DNA of 23,902 nucleotides from Mesostigma viride (GCA_009746045.1 RPFO01000726.1:1-23902), one strand, 5' to 3'; counted from the first letter of the stretch, positions 1 to 8,940 are shown. Made by a program: numbers and translations. Notes: a model not told the origin generated them from the letters alone.

Positions 1-214
1 GACGACCGGACCTGACCCCGCTCAGTTAGCAGCAGCAGCGACGTGACCTGTGGCCTGAATACCTCCGCCACAAGCAGGACCCCCAGAAGCCCAAGGTGTA
101 CGGGAGGGGCGGGGACCTGATGATCAACCACAAGATGTCGGGACGCCCGGCCAGCGGGAGTAGAATAGCTTGTAGCCCTAGCTTGACTTCATTGGTAGTC
201 CGACTGCGGCTACT
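1..214 (+). pseudogene. Decayed 3' end of a LINE ORF1-like gene (left copy)
   Basis: This stretch is a diverged copy of the sequence at 8731-8940 on the other strand. It keeps the peptide LWPEYLRHKQDPQKPKV, but small insertions and in-frame stops break the frame. In this copy the tail reads KVYGRGGDLMINHKM, which resembles the C-termini of algal L1-type ORF1 proteins as I remember them; that assignment is tentative. The gene continues beyond the left edge of the window. Homology to the inverted partner runs on without a break into the repeat arm at 217-305, so coding end and downstream sequence were duplicated together. Confidence 0.45.
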
Positions 215-216
215 AT

Positions 217-305
217 GGCAGCCATGCTTAGAATGTTTGCCTAGCTGTGCCACCATACCTAGTCACGTGCACCACTAACGCACGGTACGCAACCAGCCAT
301 AGCCT
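217..305 (+). repeat. Left arm of foldback inverted repeat
   Basis: This arm pairs with 601-691 in inverted orientation. The segments GCAGCCATGCTTAGAATG and AACCAGCCATAGCCT occur in both arms, with a few mismatches and short indels between them. With the adjoining LINE-like sequence the whole arm spans about 1-305. The arms enclose a ~295 bp spacer. Confidence 0.8.
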
Positions 306-600
306 GAATTAATTGATTAAACAGGTGCTCCCGTTGGGGAGTCACGGAGCACCGAAGTGCTTTTAATCCCTGTGTGTGCACAACAGGAGAAAGGGCAGAG
401 ACCCCCAGTCTCCCTTCATGCCAAAGGCCGCCATGCCACATGCAGCTGCATGCGGGCGCGCTTGCTAGCTAAAAGGACACGCTAACGATCCGGCAAACTG
501 TGGGTGCAATAAGACCCATGTGAGCGTGGCATAACAAGTAGCGTGGGCAAGTAATCTGAACATAGCCAGGGCGTAGCATGGCTGTACTAGGACTAGGCTA
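306..600. other. Spacer of the foldback, no gene seen
   Basis: No coding region is supported here. It contains two small palindromic elements: an 8-bp stem GGTGCTCC/GGAGCACC at 324-331 and 346-353, and a perfect 14-bp palindrome CATGCAGCTGCATG at 439-452. I see no tRNA or other RNA gene. Confidence 0.5.
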
Positions 601-691
601 AGGCTATGGCTGGTTCAATGTGTACCGTGCGTTAGCGGCACGTGACTTGGTATGTTGGCACAGCTAGGCAAACATTCTAAGCATGGCTGCC
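601..691 (-). repeat. Right arm of foldback inverted repeat (inner part)
   Basis: This is the reverse complement of 217-305 with few differences. Its outer continuation is not adjacent. It lies at 8731-8940, on the far side of the inserted retrotransposon. Confidence 0.8.
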
Positions 692-696
692 TTAGC
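692..696. repeat. 5' target site duplication TTAGC
   Basis: TTAGC lies directly before the first LTR base, and the same five bases follow the last LTR base at 8726-8730. Five-bp duplications are usual for LTR retrotransposon integration. Confidence 0.85.
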
Positions 697-1390
697 AGTT
701 AACGCCAAGCGCATTGGCGTGATCCTGATTCGGCATATCTCTGCGATTCCAGCGGCACCGGAACGAGTTCATTCCGACAAGTATCAAGAAAGTTATGGCG
801 TTCCGACTTCCCGGTCGCGCGCGAGCGCGAGCCGGCTGTTCTTCTAAGTCGGACGTGAATATTTGCCGACGACATATGGGGTCGACAGTAATTCCTGGGC
901 TGACAGGAATTAGGTGCTGTACCTACGACGGTATTGGATTAATACGTCGTACGCAGGAAATAGGAACCTTAACCTGTGGTCTGTTGGTACCGCAGGCTTA
1001 GTCCTGGACTTCTAGGTGCAGATGCAATAGTCACTGTGGACTGTGCTCTGTGGTCACTGTGCCTGTATGGCAGACCTACTGTATAGGAGTGGGCGCTGTA
1101 CAGGTAGTGAATACTGTACCGGGGTGTTATTACTGAGCAGGCCTCCTAGGCTGCTCAGGACTAGCAAGCACAGTGCACAAGTATATAAACAATAGGCCAG
1201 TGCCAAATGGGCATCTCTTGCGAGCCCGCCTCACGTGTTGTGCCTTGACTTGGCAAGCGCGTGTACAAGCCTCAAGTGTGTGAGCGCTGTAAACATTATC
1301 CGATTTAACAAAGCTCCGTTTCCAACCATATTCACACATTGCTGCATTGCAACCATATCCTTCACATTGCGTGTGCGAAGAACGTTAACT
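697..1390 (+). repeat. 5' LTR
   Basis: This 694 bp direct repeat matches 8030-8725. It starts AGTTAACGCC and ends CGTTAACT, giving terminal inverted repeats AGTTAAC/GTTAACT. Internal stems include CGCCAA/TTGGCG near the start, TAATTCCTG/CAGGAATTA at 889-912 and CTGAGCAG/CTGCTCAG at 1133-1158. A TATATAAA box lies at 1182-1189. Confidence 0.92.
1182..1189 (+). promoter_or_regulatory. TATA box in 5' LTR
   Basis: The sequence TATATAAA sits about 200 bp before the LTR end and is kept at 8517-8524 in the 3' LTR. It is the best candidate core promoter for the genomic transcript. Confidence 0.6.
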
Positions 1391-1483
1391 CAAATTACAA
1401 CCAGTCTCAGCGGAACGGCCAGGAGGGTCGTTGCCGGTTGCGGTGTGCAGCGTTTACGACGAGAGGAGCTCGTCTGGTGGTGA

Positions 1484-2402
1484 ATGGTGCAGGAGGAACA
1501 ACGGCAGCAGGATTTCCGGTTTCGGCAGTCTGCTGGGGGTTCGATTTCTCCTGAATTACGCCGTGTCGTTCGGGATCTATCTTTGTTGCTTGCAGATCGT
1601 CCGCCTGTAAATCGCAGCTTCGTGCAATTCGTCGACGACCAGGTCGAAGATTGGGAGCGAATTCTGCGACACGTACAAACCATCGTCATTCCGGAGCACC
1701 GGAGCATCGACGACCTTGAGCAGGAGCTTCACGGGTTGGTCGGCATCCAGACGGTGATTACTGCAGTAGCAGAGCGAGTGCGGACGGAGTTGGCAGCAAG
1801 GCGAGGCGAGGTTGCGGAGGCAGCTGGCGCAGGGCGACACGAGTTTGTGCCGACAGTAGCGGGCGCGGGAGTACCACGTGCTTTCGCAGGCGGCATCGGC
1901 GACGAGGGTGTTGCAGCGGGCCAGTTAGGCGTGAACGACGCGGAGCGGAGCATCACAGGCGGCTTGCAGAGGTCGGGGCGACAGCGGAAGCCATCGCCGG
2001 AGGACGCGCGCGACAAGAGTCGGCAGGTTTCCAGAGCGAGTAAGAGTTCCTTTTCAGGAACTGCCCCCGCCCCTTCGCGTTCGTGTGACGCGTTGGGAGG
2101 AGTTTGCACCTCTTAGGTACGAGAGTGACCTTGAGGTAGGAGCAGGGGGTGTCGCTGGGCTAGGCGACGAGGCACTCGGCGACCACGAGGTGCCAACGTA
2201 CAATCCGCGAGGTGCCAACGACGGGTTGTCACCTGTCTACTTTACCAACGGTGACGATTCAGTCATCGCGGGCCGACAGCGGGTCGACGACGGCGCAGCA
2301 GGTAGCAGGGTACCAGAGCTGATTGTGGTGAGCGACAGCGACGACGACAGCGACAAGGAGAACCAGGACGCGCCTGGGGCCAGCCGTGGTGGTCTTGCCT
2401 GA
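1484..2402 (+). CDS. Extra ORF upstream of gag, unknown function, one frame change
   Basis: The ATG at 1484 opens a 210-codon frame. After about 2000-2060 the better protein-like reading is a different frame that runs to the stop at 2400-2402 (PPPLRVRVTRWEEFAPLRYE, then an acidic stretch with SDSDDDSDKENQ). Together they suggest one protein of about 300 residues broken by a frameshift. The N-terminal half looks helical (DLSLLLADRPPV, DDQVEDWERILRHV, ERVRTELAARRGEVAEAA). I recognise no family. It precedes gag in the same orientation inside the retrotransposon, so it may be a Gag N-terminal region or a separate ORF. Whether the frame change is decay or programmed cannot be told. Confidence 0.5.
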
Positions 2403-2504
2403 GTGGTAACACTTGGCACTTTCCTTTCTTGTTCAGTAGCTTATATTGCTTTAATTGCTGCTTGGCCACTTGGCTGGCTGTAGCAGATCTGAACAGAGGC
2501 CATC

Positions 2505-3690
2505 ATGGAGGATGGAGCTATCAACCAACAAGCGGGCTTTATGGGCTTCGGCGGCGCGGCGCTGGGCTGGATGGACGAGATGGACGCGATGGACGCGGTG
2601 GACGCGATGGACGCGGGGACGGCCAGGCGCTGGGAGACCAGGCTGAGGTGCCAGATAATCAGAGCCAAGGATCGCAGGGCGGGCAGCACGCGCCAGCCGC
2701 AGATCAAGCGGCGCCTAAGCGACCAACCGTTGCTGAGGGGTACGCGGTGCTAGGCCAGTTTCAGTCCATCAAGGACAATTGGCAGCCCCGGGATGCTGAG
2801 AGGATGTTAGAGGACATGAACTTGTACACGGAGATATACAACGGTGACAAGCTTCGCATCCTGGCGTCTAGTGCCTACATACGGCAGTCGGCGAGGCGGC
2901 TGTTCAAGTTTGTTCGGGAGCGACACGCGGCGGGGGACACCTGGACGGCGTTTATGACGCGACTCAGGTCGTTCCTGAGTGACAAGAGGACCATAGATGG
3001 GTCCCACCTGAAGCAAGAATACCTGGACTACAAGCCCATCAAGGGGCAACTAGTGGTCCACGCCTTTGAAGACTTCGTCAAGCTGAGGGAGGACGCCATG
3101 GCCAAGGGCTTCTTCGTCGCAGATCGGATGGCCATGGGCGACTTTCTCAAGTCGCTGCAACTGGATCCGGTCACCATGGATAATGTGACCATCCACATGC
3201 GACAGGTCCATGGCTGGGCAGCCATGACGGATCAGTTGTATGAGTGTTTCAGCGGCAAGTACGTGGGGGTAAGCGCCCTCGTCAGAATGATGAGGAGGCC
3301 ACTGAACCCACGGTTAAGTCCATGAGGGGATCGGGCCACGGGGGCCCAGCGTCCTCGAGAGGGCCTGAGACCTCTTCAAGGGGTCGAGGAAGGTCCAGGA
3401 GGGGGCGTGACAGAAGGGCTGGACGGGGGACCCCGCCGAAGTCGGGACATCCACAGTCCCAGTTTGACTTCAAGAGGGTGGGTGGTCCTCCCAAGGCTGG
3501 GCCCAGCAGTGGGACCTCACGGGACATCAGTCAGGTGGAATGTTATTTCTGCCAGGGGAAGGGTCACTTCAGGAATGAGTGTCCCTCGTACCTGAGGCAG
3601 GAAGGTCAGAGCAAGCCAGCTCAGGGTGGCAGCAAGGACAAGGCTGGTCCATCCCAGGACAAGGGCAAGGGCAAGGCTGCTGATCATTGA
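2505..3690 (+). CDS. gag: Gag polyprotein with CCHC zinc knuckle, two frame changes
   Basis: I chose the ATG at 2505 for its context (GCCATCATGG) and the peptide MEDGAINQQAGFMGFGG. A run of GATGGACGC-like 9-mers follows, near 2570-2620, and after it coding continues in another frame. That frame holds the capsid-like core (DNWQPRDAERMLEDMN, TWTAFMTRLRSFLSD, FEDFVKLREDAMAKGFF), which resembles the Retrotrans_gag family of Ty3/Gypsy elements. Near 3265 coding shifts again, into a basic R/G/S-rich tail with a nucleocapsid knuckle CYFCQGKGHFRNEC at 3541-3582 (C-x2-C-x4-H-x4-C). The last frame ends at UGA 3688-3690, in frame with pol. Gag would form the particle and bind genomic RNA. Confidence 0.75.
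3688..3690 (+). promoter_or_regulatory. In-frame UGA separating gag and pol
   Basis: The zinc-knuckle frame and the pol frame are the same frame, split only by this UGA (followed by UAUGAG). The pol frame is open directly after it from 3691. This is the layout expected for stop-codon readthrough; reinitiation downstream is an alternative. Confidence 0.55.
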
Positions 3691-3723
3691 TATGAGCCTG
3701 CACACATCCCTGAACCCTGGAGG

Positions 3724-6700
3724 GTGCCCCCAGGGGTGTGTAATGAAGCTGCTAGTGACAGCAGTGAGGGGCAGCCCCATGCTCTAGTGAAAGAGCCTAT
3801 TGGACACGATGGGGCAAGCTTGGTTACCACAGAGAGTATGCCAGCTGTAGCTGCAGTGGTTACTCGCCAACGTGCCCGCCATGGCGGTGCTGAGCCTGAG
3901 GTAGGACCTGGTGATGTGGACCCAGGTGGATCTCAGAAGCATTCTGACCGTGCAGGACTGGCACAGGATGGTCAGGATGAGGATAGGGCTGGAGACAGTC
4001 TGACAGGCACGACCCTGGTGCCTCCTGTACATAAGGGATCTGTACATACCTTGAGTGCTAATAATGACAATAAAAGGTTTTCTCTCTTGTATGACATTGC
4101 CTCAAGGTTGCATACCATGTTTGGCCATGCAGCTCAGTCTTTGCAAGTTGCTAGACGGCTGGGAGGAAGTGAGTTGTACTCCATCTGCCAACAGGTTGCT
4201 CAAGCTTGCAAGTGCAGGCTAGTTGCTAGAAAGCCCAAGCAGTCTCATGCCAGGACTCCTATTTTGCAGCCAGGCCATGTGCAGGTAGATATTCAGAGAA
4301 TCAGGGGTTTGAAGCTGCTGGTGGCAGTGGACAGATATACCAAGTACAAGACCCTAGAGATCCTGCCTGACATGGAGAAGCCTACATTGATTGCTGCTCT
4401 GAAGTTGACAAGGAGCAGGTACCCTGGGTTGGAGTTGTTGCAGTGTGACATTCAGTTTGAGTGCTGTGAGAACCTGCCAGAGTTTCCAGAGTTGCTGATT
4501 ACACCCAGGGAGAGCCACGGCCAGCAAGGGGTGGTGGAGAGAGCCATCCAAGAGATCAAGACTGTGCTGCTGGTGGAGAGGATTCCAAGGACGTCATCTG
4601 CCATTGTGACATCTGCATGGCTACGTTCTGTGGAGGACAGGCTGAACCTGAGGACTCCCATGTTCTTTGGTGACATTGCCATCAATCCTCTTATGCTGCA
4701 TACCAGGATGCTGCCAGCTGATGCTGAGCAGGCATGGAAGGAGAAGCTAGAGGCCAAGTTCCTCAAGCTGAGGCAGAAAGACAAGGGCTGGAGTGTCCTA
4801 GAACCTAACGTTGGACAACAGGTTGTTGTGTGGAAGGAACCAAGCTTTCCAGGGAAACGTGGCAGCTGGCATGATGGGGTGGTGACCCGAGTAGAAGCCG
4901 CTGGCCATAAGTGCTGGGTGGCCATTGATGGCTCCCAAGCAGTGCACCGTCTGTCCTGGTCAAAGATCCGTCCCCGGGGAGGTAATCAAGGAGACCTCTT
5001 CCAGGTGCCCGCTGGTGTACAAGGCGGGGGTGACGTGGAGCTTCCTGATCAGGGTGCTACAGCTGTATCGAGCCCTCAGGGTGACCCTGGCCCGGCCCCT
5101 GGGGTACCTTCACATACGGTGGTTGGGCAAGCAGGCGGACAGGCTGCACCTCCGGAACGGCCCGACACCAGGCCTAGGGGTGTGCGTCTATCAGATATTG
5201 TACAGGCTTTGCAAAGAGCCAAGAAGGAGCCTAAGGTGTCCAAGCTTGTCCAGTTGGATGAACCTGAGGTAGCTGCCATGGAGATAGATACCAATGCACA
5301 GGTTTCTGTCATGGGACCTCAGCATACAGGAGAACTGCTGGTCGGAGAACCAAGTTGCCCCTGGGTGTCTGATTTCAGTGGTAGGACGCATCTAAGGGTG
5401 TTGGGAGAGGTTACTGCCCCTGTCATGGGTGTGGATGTGACCTTCCTTGTCCTAGAGGACTATGATGGCCCTGTGATTTTGGGTCAGAATTTTCTGGGCA
5501 ATCCTGGGATTTCTATCAGAGCTACAGCTCTGAGAAGAGATGGCTGGGGGATGATTCCCCTAGAAAATTTCAGGACAACATTTCCAGTCAGGTGCAGGGC
5601 CAAGCCGGTCAAGGGTGTAAAATGGGATGAAGGGGAGGTGCCCCCAGCGGCCAGTTTGGTTATTCCAGCTGTGTTGCACCCCAGCAGTATTGGCATAACT
5701 CACAGGAGCCTTGCTGCACACTCTCCTTTGACATATGACCAGCTGGTCCAAGAGATGAGCTCGCCTACTTTGTTTGAGGCTTGGAAGCTCGCCTTCTCCA
5801 AGGCATTGGAGGAGTGGTTGCAGTTTGAGTGTGCTGCACCAACAGACAGACGTCCCCCAGCATCAAGGAAGCTTGCTTTGAGATTTGTGCTGAAGAGGAA
5901 GGTTGTGGATGAGGTATCAGTGCCCCATGTCAGGCCTGTCCTGAATGAGTATCACGGCACGGGGAGTCTGCCAGGAGAGGAGCTATACACGCCAGGGATG
6001 CTACACGACACATGGAGAATTTTGCTATGTCTCTACGTGGGGTTGCTGAACAGGGGAGCAGCTATGTCATCAGTGCTGCTGGACTTCAAGAGGGCATTTT
6101 TAAAATCTGATCCAGAAGTGGCCAGGAGGGTGTGGAAGCAGGATGAGCCTTACTGTGTTGAGGTGCCTGCCATCTGGAAGCTGGAGCTGCATCAACAATT
6201 CCTGGTTATTCTGAAGGGCCTGGAAGGACTCAGGTCGAGCCCAATCATCTGGAGACTCACGCTGCAGGAAGCTCTGATCAGTGAGTGTGGCTTGAGAGTG
6301 TCTTCAGTTGATCCCTGTTTGCTGCTGGCCCAATGGGAGGGTCTGCCAGTGTATGCTAGTTTGCATGGAGATGATCTGCATTTGCTAGCCCCCACGACCT
6401 GGCTGAAGAAGTTTATTCCTGTCATCAGTGGCAAGTTTTCACTGGGCAAGGAGCTGTGGCAGGAGCCCAACAAGCCTGTAGTGTTCTGTGGAATGCAGGC
6501 TACCCTGTTCAGGAGGGACGGGGAGTGGAGTATCAGGCTTCAGGCTGGAGGAGATTATAAACAGACCATTGTGAAGGCCTTGCCAGAGAAGATCACCCAG
6601 GCTGCAGGACCTGAGTTGAGAGGCATGTGGGCCTGGTTTGCCAGCATCTGTGGTCCGTCTTTGATGGTCCATAGCAGAATGCCTGATGAGGTGCTTGAGG

Positions 6701-7281
6701 ATGAGAAGCCTCGAGTCATAGCCCGGTTGGTGGAGAGTACCCCTGATCTGATTTTGTCTGGGATTGACTTTGCCCAGCCTATCACCTTGGAGATCTTTGT
6801 TGACAGTTCCATGGATGCTCGCCAGGTTACCAAGGTCAGGGGGAGATCTGCTGCTCTGTTTGCTTTTTATCAGAGCAGGGCAAGTTTGTTCAGCTGGTAC
6901 AGCAGACTGCAGAAGAGGGTCTGTATCAGTTCAGATGTGGCAGAATGCAGGGCCATATGCGAGGGGATCCAGTCCAGCCTGTACATAAAGGAGTTAATGC
7001 TGGAGCTGGCTTCAGTTACCCCTTGGACCTTGCAGATGGAGACGTTGTTGCTAACAGACAGCATGGGTATGGTCCAGTTTGTTCACAAGCAGCTGGCCAG
7101 GAGCCGGGACCTGGATTATTTGTTGCTGAAGGAGTTGGCCAGTTTGGTTGACTTGAAGCATATCCCTGGCGAGGAGAACCCTGCTGATGCATTGACAAAG
7201 CTGCCACACAAGGCCCCAGCCCAGTACAATGTACTGAGGAAGCTCATGAATGCTGACTGTCAAGTCGGTCTATCTGTCTAA
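3724..7281 (+). CDS. pol: Pol polyprotein: integrase, retropepsin-like, reverse transcriptase, RNase H
   Basis: The frame is open from 3691, after the gag UGA; the first conventional start in it is near 3724. Residues count from 3724. Residues 130-164 hold an integrase zinc motif, H130-x4-H135 then C162-K-C164, where C-x2-C is usual. The integrase core has D189, D242 and E272 (ESHGQQGVVER). A basic SH3-like tail follows (VVVWKEPSFPGKRGSWHDG). Residues 520-592 look like a retropepsin (D522-T-N-A, then VILGQNFLG). Copia-type reverse transcriptase follows with LLDFKRAFL (D787) and LHGDDL (D883, D884). RNase H has FVDSS (D1027), SSDVAECRA (E1074), LLTDS (D1112) and HIPGEENPADALTK. The protein would copy genomic RNA into cDNA and integrate it. 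The order integrase-protease-polymerase is not canonical. Confidence 0.88.
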   Translation: MPPGVCNEAASDSSEGQPHALVKEPIGHDGASLVTTESMPAVAAVVTRQRARHGGAEPEVGPGDVDPGGSQKHSDRAGLAQDGQDEDRAGDSLTGTTLVPPVHKGSVHTLSANNDNKRFSLLYDIASRLHTMFGHAAQSLQVARRLGGSELYSICQQVAQACKCRLVARKPKQSHARTPILQPGHVQVDIQRIRGLKLLVAVDRYTKYKTLEILPDMEKPTLIAALKLTRSRYPGLELLQCDIQFECCENLPEFPELLITPRESHGQQGVVERAIQEIKTVLLVERIPRTSSAIVTSAWLRSVEDRLNLRTPMFFGDIAINPLMLHTRMLPADAEQAWKEKLEAKFLKLRQKDKGWSVLEPNVGQQVVVWKEPSFPGKRGSWHDGVVTRVEAAGHKCWVAIDGSQAVHRLSWSKIRPRGGNQGDLFQVPAGVQGGGDVELPDQGATAVSSPQGDPGPAPGVPSHTVVGQAGGQAAPPERPDTRPRGVRLSDIVQALQRAKKEPKVSKLVQLDEPEVAAMEIDTNAQVSVMGPQHTGELLVGEPSCPWVSDFSGRTHLRVLGEVTAPVMGVDVTFLVLEDYDGPVILGQNFLGNPGISIRATALRRDGWGMIPLENFRTTFPVRCRAKPVKGVKWDEGEVPPAASLVIPAVLHPSSIGITHRSLAAHSPLTYDQLVQEMSSPTLFEAWKLAFSKALEEWLQFECAAPTDRRPPASRKLALRFVLKRKVVDEVSVPHVRPVLNEYHGTGSLPGEELYTPGMLHDTWRILLCLYVGLLNRGAAMSSVLLDFKRAFLKSDPEVARRVWKQDEPYCVEVPAIWKLELHQQFLVILKGLEGLRSSPIIWRLTLQEALISECGLRVSSVDPCLLLAQWEGLPVYASLHGDDLHLLAPTTWLKKFIPVISGKFSLGKELWQEPNKPVVFCGMQATLFRRDGEWSIRLQAGGDYKQTIVKALPEKITQAAGPELRGMWAWFASICGPSLMVHSRMPDEVLEDEKPRVIARLVESTPDLILSGIDFAQPITLEIFVDSSMDARQVTKVRGRSAALFAFYQSRASLFSWYSRLQKRVCISSDVAECRAICEGIQSSLYIKELMLELASVTPWTLQMETLLLTDSMGMVQFVHKQLARSRDLDYLLLKELASLVDLKHIPGEENPADALTKLPHKAPAQYNVLRKLMNADCQVGLSV

Positions 7282-8011
7282 AAGCTGAGAGCTGGGTGCT
7301 TAAGTCTCTGGATATCAGGCTGGGAGCTTGATTGTACATAATCCTGAGCACACCTTGAGGGGTGAGACATGTCTCTGGTGTGGGAATGTCTGACATTGTC
7401 TCTGATGGAGAGATGTCTATCTGGGGTTTTCATCTCAGTCTGAGGTTTCCCCAGATCTGTGGTTTGTGGGCGGGGTTCGATTCCCTGGTGCCGTCTTAAG
7501 GCGGAGTTTCACGGACTGGCTGACCCATCCACCATGCTGGTGAGGTGGCGACAGGTCCCCTGATTTTCCACGGTTGGAACGAGTATGGGAGCTTGTGTTT
7601 TGCATGTGCTTCGCGTAGATGTTGTGTCTGGTTCGATAAGGGGCAGCAGACCGGCGCCGACTCCCGTCTGGGGGTCAGCAATGTTTTCTGATGAGCTGTT
7701 GTGGGTGATCTGTGGGGTTTCGCCTAAGGTCCTGAAGGTTGTACATACTTCTCAAGTTCTTAGCTGAACACCTATGGGCTGCCACAGTTGGCCAACCTCT
7801 TGTACATGGGTAACACAACGAGCCTCCCGTGAAGGGATAGGGACTCATTGTAATTTGTTTGTGCTCCTGAGCCAGTATGGGTGCTATGTACATATAATAA
7901 GGAATCCAAGCTGACTGTCATGCCCAGCGGGTTGTGACTTGTAGTCTGGGGAGGATATCCAGTACCCATTGTGTGTGTTTGTATGTAGACTTGTGTGAGC
8001 TGCTACAGCTC
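7282..8011 (+). other. Untranslated 3' region of the retrotransposon
   Basis: No third ORF or envelope-like gene is supported between the pol stop and the 3' LTR. Only short frames without protein-like composition are present. Confidence 0.6.
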
Positions 8012-8029
8012 AAGAAAAGAAAGGATTGG
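8012..8029 (+). promoter_or_regulatory. Polypurine tract
   Basis: The tract AAGAAAAGAAAGGATTGG ends directly before the first base of the 3' LTR. That is the position required for priming plus-strand DNA synthesis. Confidence 0.7.
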
Positions 8030-8725
8030 AGTTAACGCCAAGCGCATTGGCGTGATCCTGATTCGGCATATCTCTGCGATTCCAGCGGCACCGGAACGAG
8101 TTCATTCCGACAAGTATCAAGAAAGTTATGGCGTTCCGACTTCCCGGTCGCGCGCGAGCGCGAGCCGGCTGTTCTTCTAAGTCGGACGTGAATATTTGCC
8201 GACGACATATGGGGTCGACAGTAATTCCTGGGCTGACAGGAATTAGGTGCTGTACCTACGACGGTATTGGATTAATACGTCGTACGCAGGAAATAGGAAC
8301 CTTAACCTGTGGTCTGTTGGTACCGCAGGCTTAGTCCTGGACTTCTAGGTGCAGATGCAATAGTCACTGTGGACTGTGCTCTGTAGTCACTGTGCCTGTA
8401 TGGCAGACCTACTGTATAGGAGTTGGGCGCTGTACAGGTAGTGAATACTGTACCGGGGGTGTTATTACTGAGCAGGCCTCCTAGGCTGCTCAGGACTAGC
8501 AAGCACAGTGCACAAGTATATAAACAATAGGCCAGTGCCAAATGGATATCTCTTGCGAGCCCGCCTCACGTGTTGTGCATTGACTTGGCAAGCGCGTGTA
8601 CAAGCCTCAAGTGTGTGAGCGCTGTAACATTATCCGATTTTAACAAAGCTCCGTTTCCAACCATATCACACATTGCTGCATTGCAACCATATCCTTCACA
8701 TTGCGTGTGCGAAGAACGTTTAACT
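8030..8725 (+). repeat. 3' LTR
   Basis: This 696 bp copy of 697-1390 starts AGTTAACGCC and ends CGTTTAACT. It differs by about four substitutions and six single-base indels, counted by eye. TATATAAA is conserved at 8517-8524. Confidence 0.92.
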
Positions 8726-8730
8726 TTAGC
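8726..8730. repeat. 3' target site duplication TTAGC
   Basis: This duplicate of 692-696 follows directly after the 3' LTR. Sequence from 8731 resumes the interrupted foldback arm. Confidence 0.85.
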
Positions 8731-8940
8731 GCAGTGACTCCAATGGATACAAGCTAGGGCTATTGCTATTCTAGCCCGCTGGGGGCGTCCACATCTTGTG
8801 GTTGATCATCAGGTCCCCGCCCCTCCAATACTACCTTGGGCTTCTGGGGGTCCTGCTTATGGCGGAGGTATTCCGGCCACAGGTCGCGTCGCTGCTGCTG
8901 CTGAGCGGGGGTCAGGTCGTCATCCAGCGTCCAGGTGAGG
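8731..8940 (-). repeat. Outer part of the right foldback arm
   Basis: This is the reverse complement of about 1-214 with scattered substitutions and indels. Removing the retrotransposon and one TTAGC joins it to 601-691, rebuilding an arm colinear with 1-305. Confidence 0.75.

Larger units (their letters stand above)
697..8725 (+). mobile_element. Copia-type LTR retrotransposon with aberrant domain order
   Basis: The 8.03 kb element is delimited by two LTRs and a TTAGC duplication. Internal order on the plus strand is an extra ORF (1484-2402), gag with a CCHC knuckle (2505-3690), then pol (to 7281) with integrase, retropepsin-like domain, Copia-type reverse transcriptase and Copia-type RNase H. 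A purine-rich tract precedes the 3' LTR. By eye the LTRs differ at about ten sites, so insertion is fairly recent, yet gag and the upstream ORF carry frame changes. The LTRs begin AGTTAAC and end TTAACT instead of the usual TG...CA. No convincing primer binding site complementary to a tRNA 3' end follows the 5' LTR. Confidence 0.9.

Noticed and set aside
795-1001. A 68-codon ORF present in both LTRs (also 8128-8334)
   Set aside because: It lies upstream of the TATA box in U3 and has no protein-like pattern. Its identity between LTRs is explained by LTR duplication.
1391-1420. Primer binding site after the 5' LTR
   Set aside because: The sequence CAAATTACAACCAGTC does not show the TGG start complementary to a tRNA CCA end, and no specific tRNA match could be argued by eye.
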